From CALINB01 sp938045325 (GTDB lineage Bacteria; Pseudomonadota; Alphaproteobacteria; Rhodospirillales; CALINB01), in assembly GCA_038114465.1 (NCBI GenBank), contig JAYNQW010000007.1:1-64000 (forward strand): 64,000 nucleotides of DNA. Direction: 5' to 3'. A model generated the notes under the pieces. The model was not told where the DNA came from. It saw nothing but the letters and a program-made list of their open reading frames with translations, and made no database searches. A program made the translations under genes and the position numbers. This document shows, in pieces, positions 34,975 to 42,529 of this stretch (the stretch's first letter is position 1; every line of letters begins with the position of its first letter).

Positions 34975-35898
34975 TTAATCCCGGTGTTTGGCATACGGCC
35001 GAAGGGCCGCGTCGATGGTTCTATTCACCGGTGTGTCGATCCCGAGTTCCGCGCCGAAACGGGCAACCGCGCCCGACAGCCACGCGACTTCAAGCGGGTT
35101 GTTGCGCTCAAGATCGTGATGCATGGATGAGGTCATGTCAAACGGCAAGCCATCGATAAATTGAAGTTTTTCATCGGCGTAATCTTCAGGAAAATCGACC
35201 CCCTTGGCCCGCGCCACTTGGACGGTTTCGTTCATCACATCATAGAGGAACCGGCGCATCCGGGGGTCTTCGCGAATGGGGCCAATGGTTGTGCGCACCA
35301 GTGTCGTGGTCCCGCTCAGGCCCACCAGAAAGACGAACTTATCCCAAATAGTGCGCTGGATGTCCTCGCTGGATTCGGCGACAACCCCGCCGGCTTCGAG
35401 GGCCACCCGCAATCTCTCCACACGATCGGACAGACCACCGTCCAACTCACCGATAACGACCCGCTGCATGGTGCCAAGGTGGTAAATCACGCCGGGCTCA
35501 GAAATGGATGAGGCGATTTGTGCGATACCACCGATGAGGTGCTTCTTGCCGAGGATATCCGCAAGGATGTCATCGGACTCGACACCGTTTTGCAAAGAAA
35601 CAACCGTTGTCTCAAGCCCGATCATCGGTTTAACGGCTTCGGCAATTTCTTCCGTACCCCAAAGTTTAATCGCGATGATTACATAATCGACCGGACCAAT
35701 GTCGGCGGGCGTGTCGGTCGCCTGAACCGGCTTGATCAAAGCATTGCCTAATTCGGCACTATCGACCTTCAGGCCGTTTGCTTGCATGGCGGCAAGGTGC
35801 TCGCCGCGGGCGATGAAGGTAACGTCCGCACCCCCTTGTGCCAGGCGCGCGCCGAAATAGCCGCCGACCCCGCCACTGCCCATTATCGCGATTTTCAT
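34975..35898 (-). CDS. Ketopantoate reductase-like (PanE/ApbA) oxidoreductase
   Basis: 307-aa NADPH-dependent 2-oxoacid reductase fold. N-terminal IAIMGSGGVGGYFGARLAQGG; QNGVESDD (Asn), WDKFVFLVG (catalytic Lys, about residue 185) and the SSMHHDLERNN motif with the conserved Ser and Glu are all present, so it should be active. In this operon a role on a catabolic 2-oxo or 2-hydroxy acid is as likely as pantothenate synthesis; no panB or panC is close. It starts 3 bp after nfeD and is 22 bp before the SDR. Confidence 0.85.
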   Translation of the reverse strand: MKIAIMGSGGVGGYFGARLAQGGADVTFIARGEHLAAMQANGLKVDSAELGNALIKPVQATDTPADIGPVDYVIIAIKLWGTEEIAEAVKPMIGLETTVVSLQNGVESDDILADILGKKHLIGGIAQIASSISEPGVIYHLGTMQRVVIGELDGGLSDRVERLRVALEAGGVVAESSEDIQRTIWDKFVFLVGLSGTTTLVRTTIGPIREDPRMRRFLYDVMNETVQVARAKGVDFPEDYADEKLQFIDGLPFDMTSSMHHDLERNNPLEVAWLSGAVARFGAELGIDTPVNRTIDAALRPYAKHRD

Positions 35899-35901
35899 GA
35901 T

Positions 35902-36357
35902 TTACGCCGCTTCGACCGTCAGAATAACGCCGACTGTGCCTGTGACTTTTACGGCGGTGCCGGCATCCATGTCCTGTCCGTTGACCTTCCAGGTCGTGTC
36001 ATCGATCCGCAGTTTTCCCGTGCCGTTAACGATCGGCTCATCGAGCGTAAAGACGCGTCCGACATACTGCTGCCCTCGGCGATTCAAAAGCGGATGATCC
36101 GTTGACGTTGGATTGCGCCGAATGAATGCCCTCCCTGCAAAGACGCTGACAACGGAAAGAATGGTGAAGATGAGAAACTCAAGCTCCCATGTCAGTGCTG
36201 TTGCCAGCAGAGCGATAATGCCGGTGATAAATGCCGCGACACCCAACCAAACGAAAATGATACCGGGCGCTAGAATTTCGAGCACGACGAGGGCACAGCC
36301 AAGAATAAACCAATGCCAAAACGTGAGCTGTTCTAAGAATGTTGCGACTTCCGACAT
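35902..36357 (-). CDS. NfeD-like membrane protein (partner of QmcA)
   Basis: 151 aa with three N-terminal membrane segments (FWHWFILGCALVVLEILAPG, IIFVWLGVAAFITGIIALL and a third) followed by a soluble OB-fold-like domain (GRVFTLDEPIVNGTGKLRIDDTTWKV). This is the short NfeD form, equivalent to E. coli YbbJ, encoded beside the SPFH protein QmcA. Together they are thought to form membrane microdomain complexes. Confidence 0.88.
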   Translation of the reverse strand: MSEVATFLEQLTFWHWFILGCALVVLEILAPGIIFVWLGVAAFITGIIALLATALTWELEFLIFTILSVVSVFAGRAFIRRNPTSTDHPLLNRRGQQYVGRVFTLDEPIVNGTGKLRIDDTTWKVNGQDMDAGTAVKVTGTVGVILTVEAA

Positions 36358-36401
36358 AGCAGTAACCTTATCACATGAAACTTCTATTTTTCAGCCGATA
36401 A

Positions 36402-37373
36402 TTATGTCGTTGAATCGGGAATGCGCGACCGCGATGAGCTGGCGCCGTCGTCTTTAGATCCAAACGTCTCTTTAGCAATTTCGGCAATACCGGCGATAGA
36501 ACCGATCACGCCAGAAGCTTCAAGCGGCATGAGAATAACTTTTTGGTTGCGGGCCGAGGCGATTTTTTCCAAAGCGCCGACATATTTTTGCGCAACAAAG
36601 TAATTGATCGCATTAACATCACCTTTGGCGATAGCCGTTGAAACCATATCGGTTGCTTTCGCTTCGGCCTCGGCTTCCCGTTCCCGGGCTTCCGCATCCC
36701 GGAAAGCGGCCTCCCGGCGGCCTTCGGCTTCAAGAATGGCAGCCTGTTTTTCACCTTCGGCTTTCAAGATTTCCGCCTGCCGGAAACCTTCGGCATCAAG
36801 AATATTGGCGCGCTTATCCCGTTCCGCTTTCATTTGCCGTGCCATGGATTCGACCAAATCGGTCGGCGGTGAAATATCGCGAATTTCAATCCGCGTGACT
36901 TTAACACCCCACGGTGCCGTCGCTTCATCAACGACCGTCAGCAATTGCGCATTAATTGCATCACGTTTCGATAAAAGTTCATCAAGATCCATCGAGCCCA
37001 TAACCGTTCTGATATTGGTCATGGTCAGATTGAGAATAGCGCGAACCAAGTCACGGACTTCGTAAGCCGCCTGGGCGGAGTCGATGACCTGAAAGAACAC
37101 GACGCCATCGACGGTCACCATGGCGTTATCTTTGGTAATGACCTCTTGCGACGGCACATCGAGAACCTGTTCCATCATATTCATCTTGGCGCCAATTCGG
37201 TCAACAATGGGAATGATAAAATGCAGCCCTGGCGTCAAAGACCGTGTAAACCGGCCAAACCGCTCGACGGTATATTCCATACCTTGGGTAACGGATTTAA
37301 CGCCCATAAAGACCAGCAGGACGCCGAGCACGAGAACACTAACGGAAAAAATCGAAAATTCAGTAAACCCCAT
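36402..37373 (-). CDS. qmcA: SPFH/Band 7 membrane protein QmcA-like
   Basis: 323 aa: one N-terminal membrane span (SVLVLGVLLVFMGVKSV), then the SPFH domain with VERFGRFTRSLTPGLHFIIP, MEQVLDVPSQEVITKDN and APWGVKVTRIEIRDISPP. A long Ala/Glu/Arg-rich coiled coil follows (residues ~185-245, repeats of EAEGRREAAFRDAEARE). Paired with NfeD 44 bp downstream as in E. coli ybbK-ybbJ. A 16-bp palindrome lies 45 bp upstream of its start. Confidence 0.92.
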   Translation of the reverse strand: MGFTEFSIFSVSVLVLGVLLVFMGVKSVTQGMEYTVERFGRFTRSLTPGLHFIIPIVDRIGAKMNMMEQVLDVPSQEVITKDNAMVTVDGVVFFQVIDSAQAAYEVRDLVRAILNLTMTNIRTVMGSMDLDELLSKRDAINAQLLTVVDEATAPWGVKVTRIEIRDISPPTDLVESMARQMKAERDKRANILDAEGFRQAEILKAEGEKQAAILEAEGRREAAFRDAEAREREAEAEAKATDMVSTAIAKGDVNAINYFVAQKYVGALEKIASARNQKVILMPLEASGVIGSIAGIAEIAKETFGSKDDGASSSRSRIPDSTT

Positions 37374-37417
37374 AAAGCTCTCCCTTCAGCAGCATCCAAT
37401 CACACGCTGCCGTTCAA

Positions 37418-37433
37418 TCAATCATATGATTGA
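37418..37433. promoter_or_regulatory. 16-bp perfect palindrome upstream of qmcA
   Basis: TCAATCATATGATTGA, perfectly self-complementary, 45 bp upstream of the qmcA ATG and downstream of the FAH stop. It resembles the palindrome at 38522-38539 (shared core ATATGATTG) and the TCAAT half-sites at 38443-38464. Confidence 0.45.
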
Positions 37434-37504
37434 GTGTACCCCTTTTAGATAGGCCGTTTTTAACAAAATGCAAGTTTTATGGTAAATTTTGATGATAGTT
37501 ACGT

Positions 37505-38401
37505 TTAAGAAACTTTGTTTTTCAAAACGCCTAACTTATCGATCGATAATGTAACCGTATCGCCTTTCCGTAAAAACTTTGGCGGGTTAAAGCCGCCGCC
37601 GATCCCTGTGCAGGTTCCTGTGGCGATCACATCGCCTGGTAACAGCATCATGCCCGCCGACAGCGTTTTAATCAGTGTCGGCACGTCGAAAATCATGCCT
37701 TTAACATAAGCATTCTGGCGCAATTCGCCGTTCACATGCGTTTGAATTTGAAGTTTTTTGATATCGCCGACTTCATCTTTGGTCGCAATGTAAGGCCCCA
37801 TGGGGCAGTACCCATCCAAGCTTTTACCGAGAAACCATTGGTTATGAATGCGCTGAATTTCACGCGCCGTTACATCGTTAATAATGGTGTAGCCGAACAC
37901 ATGATCAAAAGCTTTGCCTTTCGGAATCTTCCGGCCCTTTTTCCCAATGATGACGCCAAGCTCGACTTCGTAATCCGTCGATTTCGAATAATCGAGATGC
38001 GCCGGGATTTTTGCCCCCGGTCCAATGACCGACTCCGGCATTTTGGTAAAGATAATCGGATACTTCGGAATCGCCGCACCCGACTTGGCGGCATTGAATC
38101 CGCTGTCATCAAACTCGTGCGCATGATCGTAATAATTTTTACCGACACACATGACGTTGCGGATCGGTTTCGGAATGGGGGCAAGCAGTTTTACTTTTTT
38201 GCGCGGGAATTTGGCACGCGGGCCGGCATTCTTAACCGCCCGCGCCGCTTGTTTAAGAACGCCCGCACCGGCGGCAATAAGCGCGTTCATATCATTCGGC
38301 AGCGTGCGGTCTGCTTTGACCAAATCGACGACCGTTTGATCGTCTTCGGTTAAAACCCCGATGCGTTGCTGCTTATTCTGCAAAAAAGTAATGAGACGCA
38401 T
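37505..38401 (-). CDS. Fumarylacetoacetate hydrolase (FAH) family protein
   Basis: 298 aa, metal-dependent hydrolase/decarboxylase fold used on 2-oxo or 2-hydroxy-dienoic acids. N-terminal small domain (MRLITFLQNKQQRIGVL), then CVGKNYYDHAHEF. Metal ligands lie in DYEVELGVIIGKKG (two Glu) and in the Asp of NDVTAREIQ. LGKSLDGYCPMGPYI and PGDVIATGTCTGIGGG are typical of the catechol/homoprotocatechuate branch. It heads the minus-strand run; 131 bp with a palindrome separate it from qmcA, so it may be a separate transcript. Confidence 0.88.
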   Translation of the reverse strand: MRLITFLQNKQQRIGVLTEDDQTVVDLVKADRTLPNDMNALIAAGAGVLKQAARAVKNAGPRAKFPRKKVKLLAPIPKPIRNVMCVGKNYYDHAHEFDDSGFNAAKSGAAIPKYPIIFTKMPESVIGPGAKIPAHLDYSKSTDYEVELGVIIGKKGRKIPKGKAFDHVFGYTIINDVTAREIQRIHNQWFLGKSLDGYCPMGPYIATKDEVGDIKKLQIQTHVNGELRQNAYVKGMIFDVPTLIKTLSAGMMLLPGDVIATGTCTGIGGGFNPPKFLRKGDTVTLSIDKLGVLKNKVS

Positions 38402-38442
38402 ATTCCCCCCGGTTTAGTTATCGTTATCATTGTCAGTTGTAG

Positions 38443-38464
38443 TCAATAATGATTGAGCGTCAAT
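38443..38464. repeat. Cluster of TCAAT/ATTGA half-sites
   Basis: TCAAT (38443-38447), ATTGA (38452-38456) and TCAAT (38460-38464) form overlapping inverted pairs (spacers 4 and 3 nt) in the 169-bp region between the FAH gene (minus) and the monooxygenase-like gene (plus). The half-site is the same as in the palindrome at 37418. Confidence 0.4.
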
Positions 38465-38521
38465 CAAGCGGCCAAATTTATTTAAATTCAACCACGCGAA
38501 GGCATTGTGCTTACAGCTCTT

Positions 38522-38539
38522 ACCAATGATATGATTGGT
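38522..38539. promoter_or_regulatory. 18-bp operator-like inverted repeat ACCAAT-N6-ATTGGT
   Basis: ACCAAT (38522-38527) and ATTGGT (38534-38539) with GATATG between, 31 bp before the gene at 38571 and ~120 bp upstream of FAH. The inner ATATGATTG is shared with 37418-37433. Confidence 0.45.
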
Positions 38540-38570
38540 TTGAATCTCGATGAAACCAAGGAGATGAAAC

Positions 38571-38903
38571 ATGTTCGCTGTCATTTTCGAAGTCGACCCA
38601 AAACCCGACGGCCAACAAGAATATCTTGATCTTGCGGCATCCCTTCGGCCCGAATTGGAAAAAATCGACGGCTTTATCTCTATCGAACGATTCGCCAGCC
38701 TCTATCATGAAGGGAAAATTCTCTCCTTATCCTTCTGGCGCGATGAAAAGGCCGTCCGCCGGTGGCGCGATCACGCCCAGCATCGCGAGGCGCAGGAACG
38801 GGGCCGGAACGCGCTTTTCAGCGATTATCGGATCCGGGTTGCCGAAGTCATCCGCGACTATGGCCCGAAAGACCGGGCTCAAGCGCCGGAAAGCGTTGAC
38901 TGA
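38571..38903 (+). CDS. ABM-domain (antibiotic biosynthesis monooxygenase-type) protein
   Basis: 110-aa small alpha/beta dimeric ferredoxin-like protein. MFAVIFEVDPKPDGQQEYLDLA, then IDGFISIERFAS, LSLSFWRDEKAVRRWRDHAQH and REAQERGRNALFSDYRIRVAEV match the ABM family. Members include quinol monooxygenases and heme degraders, and many have no known reaction. AAGGAG precedes the ATG. Divergent from FAH with operator-like repeats between them, suggesting shared control. Confidence 0.82.
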   Translation: MFAVIFEVDPKPDGQQEYLDLAASLRPELEKIDGFISIERFASLYHEGKILSLSFWRDEKAVRRWRDHAQHREAQERGRNALFSDYRIRVAEVIRDYGPKDRAQAPESVD

Positions 38904-39003
38904 GGCCCATTATCGGCCCAATTTTCATATATAGCGGCCGCGCTTAATCGCGCAAAAACATTGAAAGGTAAGGCCTTTTTCGGCTAACAAGCGGGCACAT
39001 TTC

Positions 39004-39045
39004 CGGGACCCGCGCAAATAGGTTCCCGACTCACACCCTTGAGGG
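39004..39045 (+). promoter_or_regulatory. Possible structured leader before the yfgM-bamB-der operon
   Basis: CGGGACC (39004-39010) pairs with GGTTCCCG (39021-39028) around a 10-nt loop, with one bulge. CCC-TTGA-GGG (39036-39045) follows, then further G/C-rich pairing potential up to the Shine-Dalgarno. It matches no riboswitch I know; it may be incidental. Confidence 0.2.
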
Positions 39046-39092
39046 CGACACCGAGCAGCCTGGGAAGGGCCAAAGACCCTAGGAGTTACTCT

Positions 39093-39752
39093 GTGGCTGA
39101 AAACACTGACGATCATTTATTCGATGAAATCGAAGAGGACCTCCGCGCCGAGCGGTATGCCAAGCTATGGAAACGCTACGGCAAGCTGGTCATTACCGGT
39201 ATCGTCTTATTAGTTGCCAGCGTGGCCGGTTATCAAGGTTGGCAGGCCTATGACCGGCAGCAGCGGGCCGAACAAAGCGAGCGTTTTGCCGCAGCGGCGA
39301 AGCTTTTATCTGAAAAGAAACCGCAAGAAGCACAAAAAGTGTTCTCGGCTCTGTCCGCAGAGGGGCGTTCGGGTTACCGGCTCCTCGCCTCGTTACGGCA
39401 AGCCTCGATCCTCAGTGAAAAAGGCGACCATGCCGGTGCTCAAAAAATTTATGACGCTATTGCCGCGGATAGCGGATTTGATCAAATTTATCGCGATTTT
39501 GCGACTCTTCTTGCCGTACTGTCGAAATTAGATACCGGCGATCCAGCGGCTTTAATCCAAAAACTGAAGCCATTAACGGAAGACGACAACACATGGCGGT
39601 TCAGTGCCAAAGAAGCCTCCGCGTTGCTGAGCTTAAGGGCCGGTAAACAAAAAGAAGCTTATGATAAGCTTGTAGCCCTCGCGAATGACGCCACAACACC
39701 TCAAGGCATTCGCGCACGCGCCTTGGAACTATCCGCTGCCATCAAACCCTAA
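39093..39752 (+). CDS. YfgM-like TPR-domain membrane protein
   Basis: 219 aa from GTG 39093 behind AGGAG (the frame is open further upstream without a Shine-Dalgarno). Acidic N-terminus (DDHLFDEIEEDLRAERYAKLW), one membrane span (LVITGIVLLVASVAGYQGW, about 31-49), then a helical TPR-like periplasmic domain (AKLLSEKKPQEAQKVFSAL...). Equivalent to E. coli YfgM, which works with the Sec translocon and periplasmic chaperones; the following bamB and der reproduce the E. coli yfgM-bamB-der order. Confidence 0.85.
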   Translation: MAENTDDHLFDEIEEDLRAERYAKLWKRYGKLVITGIVLLVASVAGYQGWQAYDRQQRAEQSERFAAAAKLLSEKKPQEAQKVFSALSAEGRSGYRLLASLRQASILSEKGDHAGAQKIYDAIAADSGFDQIYRDFATLLAVLSKLDTGDPAALIQKLKPLTEDDNTWRFSAKEASALLSLRAGKQKEAYDKLVALANDATTPQGIRARALELSAAIKP

Positions 39753-39769
39753 TCAGGCAGCAAATATAA

Positions 39770-41137
39770 ATGAACGGTCGTATGTATTTAAAAATTAACC
39801 ATCTGCTTAAACGGGTCCGATTTTGTCTCATTGCCGGCATCGCTGTTTTTGCATTAACAGGCTGCGAAACAATCGATAGTTGGTTTTCCACACCGAAGCC
39901 GCCGCTTCCCGGCAAGCGAATTTCCGTTATGGTGGGACAACGCTCCATCCAGCCTGACGCCCGGCTTAAAGACAAACAAATACTCTTACCGCCGCCGACA
40001 CCGAATGCCGATTGGCCGCAAGCCGGCGGTTACGCCAATCATGCGATGCATCATGTCCAAGCCGGCGACTCTCTGAAGCCGATATGGAAAGAGGATATCG
40101 GAGACGGATCCGGCAGCGAAGTCCGTCTCATTGCCTCGCCTGTCGTTGCAAAAGGCGTTGTTTACACAATTGATGCCGATTCCGAAGTCAGAGCCTATAC
40201 GGTTAAATCAGGCCGGCGAATTTGGTCAAACGACGTTACACCGAGGAAAGATAACGACGGGCATATGCCAGGCGGCATTGCTTATGATAACGGCCGGGTA
40301 TTCGTCGCCACCGGGTTTGCCGAACTCATCGCCTTGGATGCCGCAAGCGGTAAAGTGATATGGCGCCGCAATCTCGGCGGCCCCATGCGCGCAGCGCCGA
40401 CAGTCAGAGGCGGGCGTGTGTTTGTCATTACCCTCGACAACAAGCTTCACGCATTGAGCGCCAATAGCGGGAAATCTTTATGGAAGTTTACCGGCGTCGG
40501 CGAAGTATCAAGCCTTTTAGGCAGCGCAAGCCCTGCTGTTGATGCCGGTATCGTCGTCGCACCGTTTTCTTCCGGCGAACTCGTTGCCTTGCGTGTTAAT
40601 GATGGCCAGCTGATTTGGTCGGATTCGCTTTCCAATGTGCGTAAAAGCTCGACCAGCATTTCGACGTTATCACATATTCGCGGCCGCCCGGTAATCGACC
40701 GGGGCCGTGTATTTGCCGTTAGTCATGGCGGCGCTATCGCAGCATTCGATCTCAGATCGGGCCGCCGTATTTGGGATAAAACAATCGGCAGCCATGAAAG
40801 CCCCTGGGTCGTCGGCGACTATATATTTATGCTCACGAATAATTCCGAACTTGTGGCCCTATCGCGCGATAACGGTCAGGTCTATTGGGTCTTAGCATTA
40901 CCCCGCCACGTCGATAATGATATCAAAAAACCGGCGATAATTTGGACCGGCCCGCTATTGGTGAGCGATCGGTTAATCGTCGCCGGTTCACACGGCCGGG
41001 CCATTGCGGTGTCGCCCTATTCCGGCAAGGTTCTTGGTATTGAACGCATGCCTGATGGGGTCACGGTTTCACCTGTCGTTGCGGATCGTGTGATTTACTT
41101 TTTAACCGATGATGCTGACTTGATTGCATACCGGTAA
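39770..41137 (+). CDS. bamB: Outer-membrane assembly lipoprotein BamB
   Basis: Beta-propeller lipoprotein of the BAM complex, helping SurA-delivered proteins reach BamA. 455 aa, longer than E. coli BamB (392). Signal peptide with lipobox FALTGC (Cys near residue 35), a ~60-residue linker, then repeated PQQ-like blades (VYTIDADSEVRAYTVKSGRRIW, ELIALDAASGKVIWRRNLGG, KLHALSANSGKSLWKF...). An alternative start is ATG 39782. Located between the yfgM-like gene and der as usual. Confidence 0.9.
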   Translation: MNGRMYLKINHLLKRVRFCLIAGIAVFALTGCETIDSWFSTPKPPLPGKRISVMVGQRSIQPDARLKDKQILLPPPTPNADWPQAGGYANHAMHHVQAGDSLKPIWKEDIGDGSGSEVRLIASPVVAKGVVYTIDADSEVRAYTVKSGRRIWSNDVTPRKDNDGHMPGGIAYDNGRVFVATGFAELIALDAASGKVIWRRNLGGPMRAAPTVRGGRVFVITLDNKLHALSANSGKSLWKFTGVGEVSSLLGSASPAVDAGIVVAPFSSGELVALRVNDGQLIWSDSLSNVRKSSTSISTLSHIRGRPVIDRGRVFAVSHGGAIAAFDLRSGRRIWDKTIGSHESPWVVGDYIFMLTNNSELVALSRDNGQVYWVLALPRHVDNDIKKPAIIWTGPLLVSDRLIVAGSHGRAIAVSPYSGKVLGIERMPDGVTVSPVVADRVIYFLTDDADLIAYR

Positions 41138-41182
41138 AGCGTTTTCCAATAATTATGCCAAGACGACATTGGATTTATCAAA

Positions 41183-42529
41183 ATGAGCTTAACTGTAGCC
41201 ATTGTCGGCCGGCCCAATGTCGGCAAATCCACGTTTTTTAACCGCTTGGTCGGAAAACGCCTGGCCATCGTGCATGATTTGCCCGGTGTCACACGTGACC
41301 GTCGTGAAGGCGTGGCAAAAATCGGCGATTTAGAATTCAATGTCATTGATACTGCCGGGCTTGAAGAAGCCGAAGCTGATAGCTTACCCCAACGGATGCG
41401 TGAACAAACCGAACAAGCGTTAAAATCCGCCGATGTTGCATGCTTGTTGGTTGATGCTCGTGAAGGCATCACGCCAATGGATCAACATTTTGCTGAATGG
41501 CTACGCAAACAAAAAATTCCAATATTGTTGATCGCGAATAAATGCGAAAGCAAACAAGGCACCGACGGCTTGTATGAATGTTATGCCCTTGGATTGGGCG
41601 ATCCGATTCCGGTTTCAGCCGAACACGGCGATGGCATGAACCTGATTTATGATGCGTTAGCCCCCTTCGCGGAAGAAGCCGCGGATAAACTCGGTGAAAA
41701 TATTAAAGAACAAGACAATCCGCCTTTGCATCTTGCGATCGTCGGCCGGCCTAATGTCGGCAAATCAACTCTTATTAATAAGCTGCTCGGCGAGGACCGA
41801 TTATTAACCGGGCCCGAAGCCGGCATAACCCGCGATGCCGTTACGGTGTCTTGGAACTACAAAGGCCAGCCGATCGCCCTCATCGACACGGCCGGGCTAC
41901 GCCGCAAAGCGCGAATCAAGGAAAAGCTCGAATACCTGTCCGTCGGCGACACCCTGCGTACCATCCGGTTTGCTCATGTGGTTGTCCTGGTTCTTGATTC
42001 CGAAGTCATGCTGGAAAAACAGGATCTGACAATTGCCCGAACCGTCATCGAGGAAGGCCGCGCCTTGGTGATCGCCATGAATAAGTGGGATCTGATCAAA
42101 GACCGCAAAGCCGCCAAACAAAAATTACAGGACAGACTGGAAAAGTCCTTACCCCAGGTTCGTGGGATTCCCATTGTTCCCTGCTCCGCCTTAACCGGAA
42201 AAGGGCTCGATAAACTGCTGCCCGCAGTACTTAAAATTTACGGTACTTGGAACCGCCACGTACCGACCGCGCCCCTTAACCGCTGGCTTGAAACCATGAT
42301 CGAGCGGCACCCCCCGCCCCTCTCGCAAGGACGCCGTGTACGGCTTCGCTACATCACGCAGGCCAAAACCCGCCCGCCGACGTTTGCGATCTTTACATCA
42401 AGGCCGGCAGGCATACCGGACTCTTACAACCGTTACCTCATCAATTCTTTGCGCGATAATTTCAATTTGTCCGGCGTGCCGATCCGGCTGAACCTTCGCA
42501 AGACCGATAACCCATACGTCGATTCATGA
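41183..42529 (+). CDS. der: Ribosome biogenesis GTPase Der (EngA)
   Basis: Double-GTPase required for 50S maturation. 448 aa with two G domains: G1 GRPNVGKSTFFNRLVG (residue 8) with DTAGLEEAEAD and ANKCES; second G1 GRPNVGKSTLINKLLG (about 190) with DTAGLRRKARI and MNKWDL. The KH-like C-terminal domain (PPLSQGRRVRLRYITQAKTR) is complete and ends in a normal NPYVDS. 4-bp overlap with the next gene. Confidence 0.97.
   Translation: MSLTVAIVGRPNVGKSTFFNRLVGKRLAIVHDLPGVTRDRREGVAKIGDLEFNVIDTAGLEEAEADSLPQRMREQTEQALKSADVACLLVDAREGITPMDQHFAEWLRKQKIPILLIANKCESKQGTDGLYECYALGLGDPIPVSAEHGDGMNLIYDALAPFAEEAADKLGENIKEQDNPPLHLAIVGRPNVGKSTLINKLLGEDRLLTGPEAGITRDAVTVSWNYKGQPIALIDTAGLRRKARIKEKLEYLSVGDTLRTIRFAHVVVLVLDSEVMLEKQDLTIARTVIEEGRALVIAMNKWDLIKDRKAAKQKLQDRLEKSLPQVRGIPIVPCSALTGKGLDKLLPAVLKIYGTWNRHVPTAPLNRWLETMIERHPPPLSQGRRVRLRYITQAKTRPPTFAIFTSRPAGIPDSYNRYLINSLRDNFNLSGVPIRLNLRKTDNPYVDS

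Noticed and set aside
39000..39092. Known riboswitch or SRP RNA upstream of the yfgM-like gene
   Set aside because: Local pairing exists but none of the conserved cores I know (SAM-II, glycine, c-di-GMP, 4.5S) is present.
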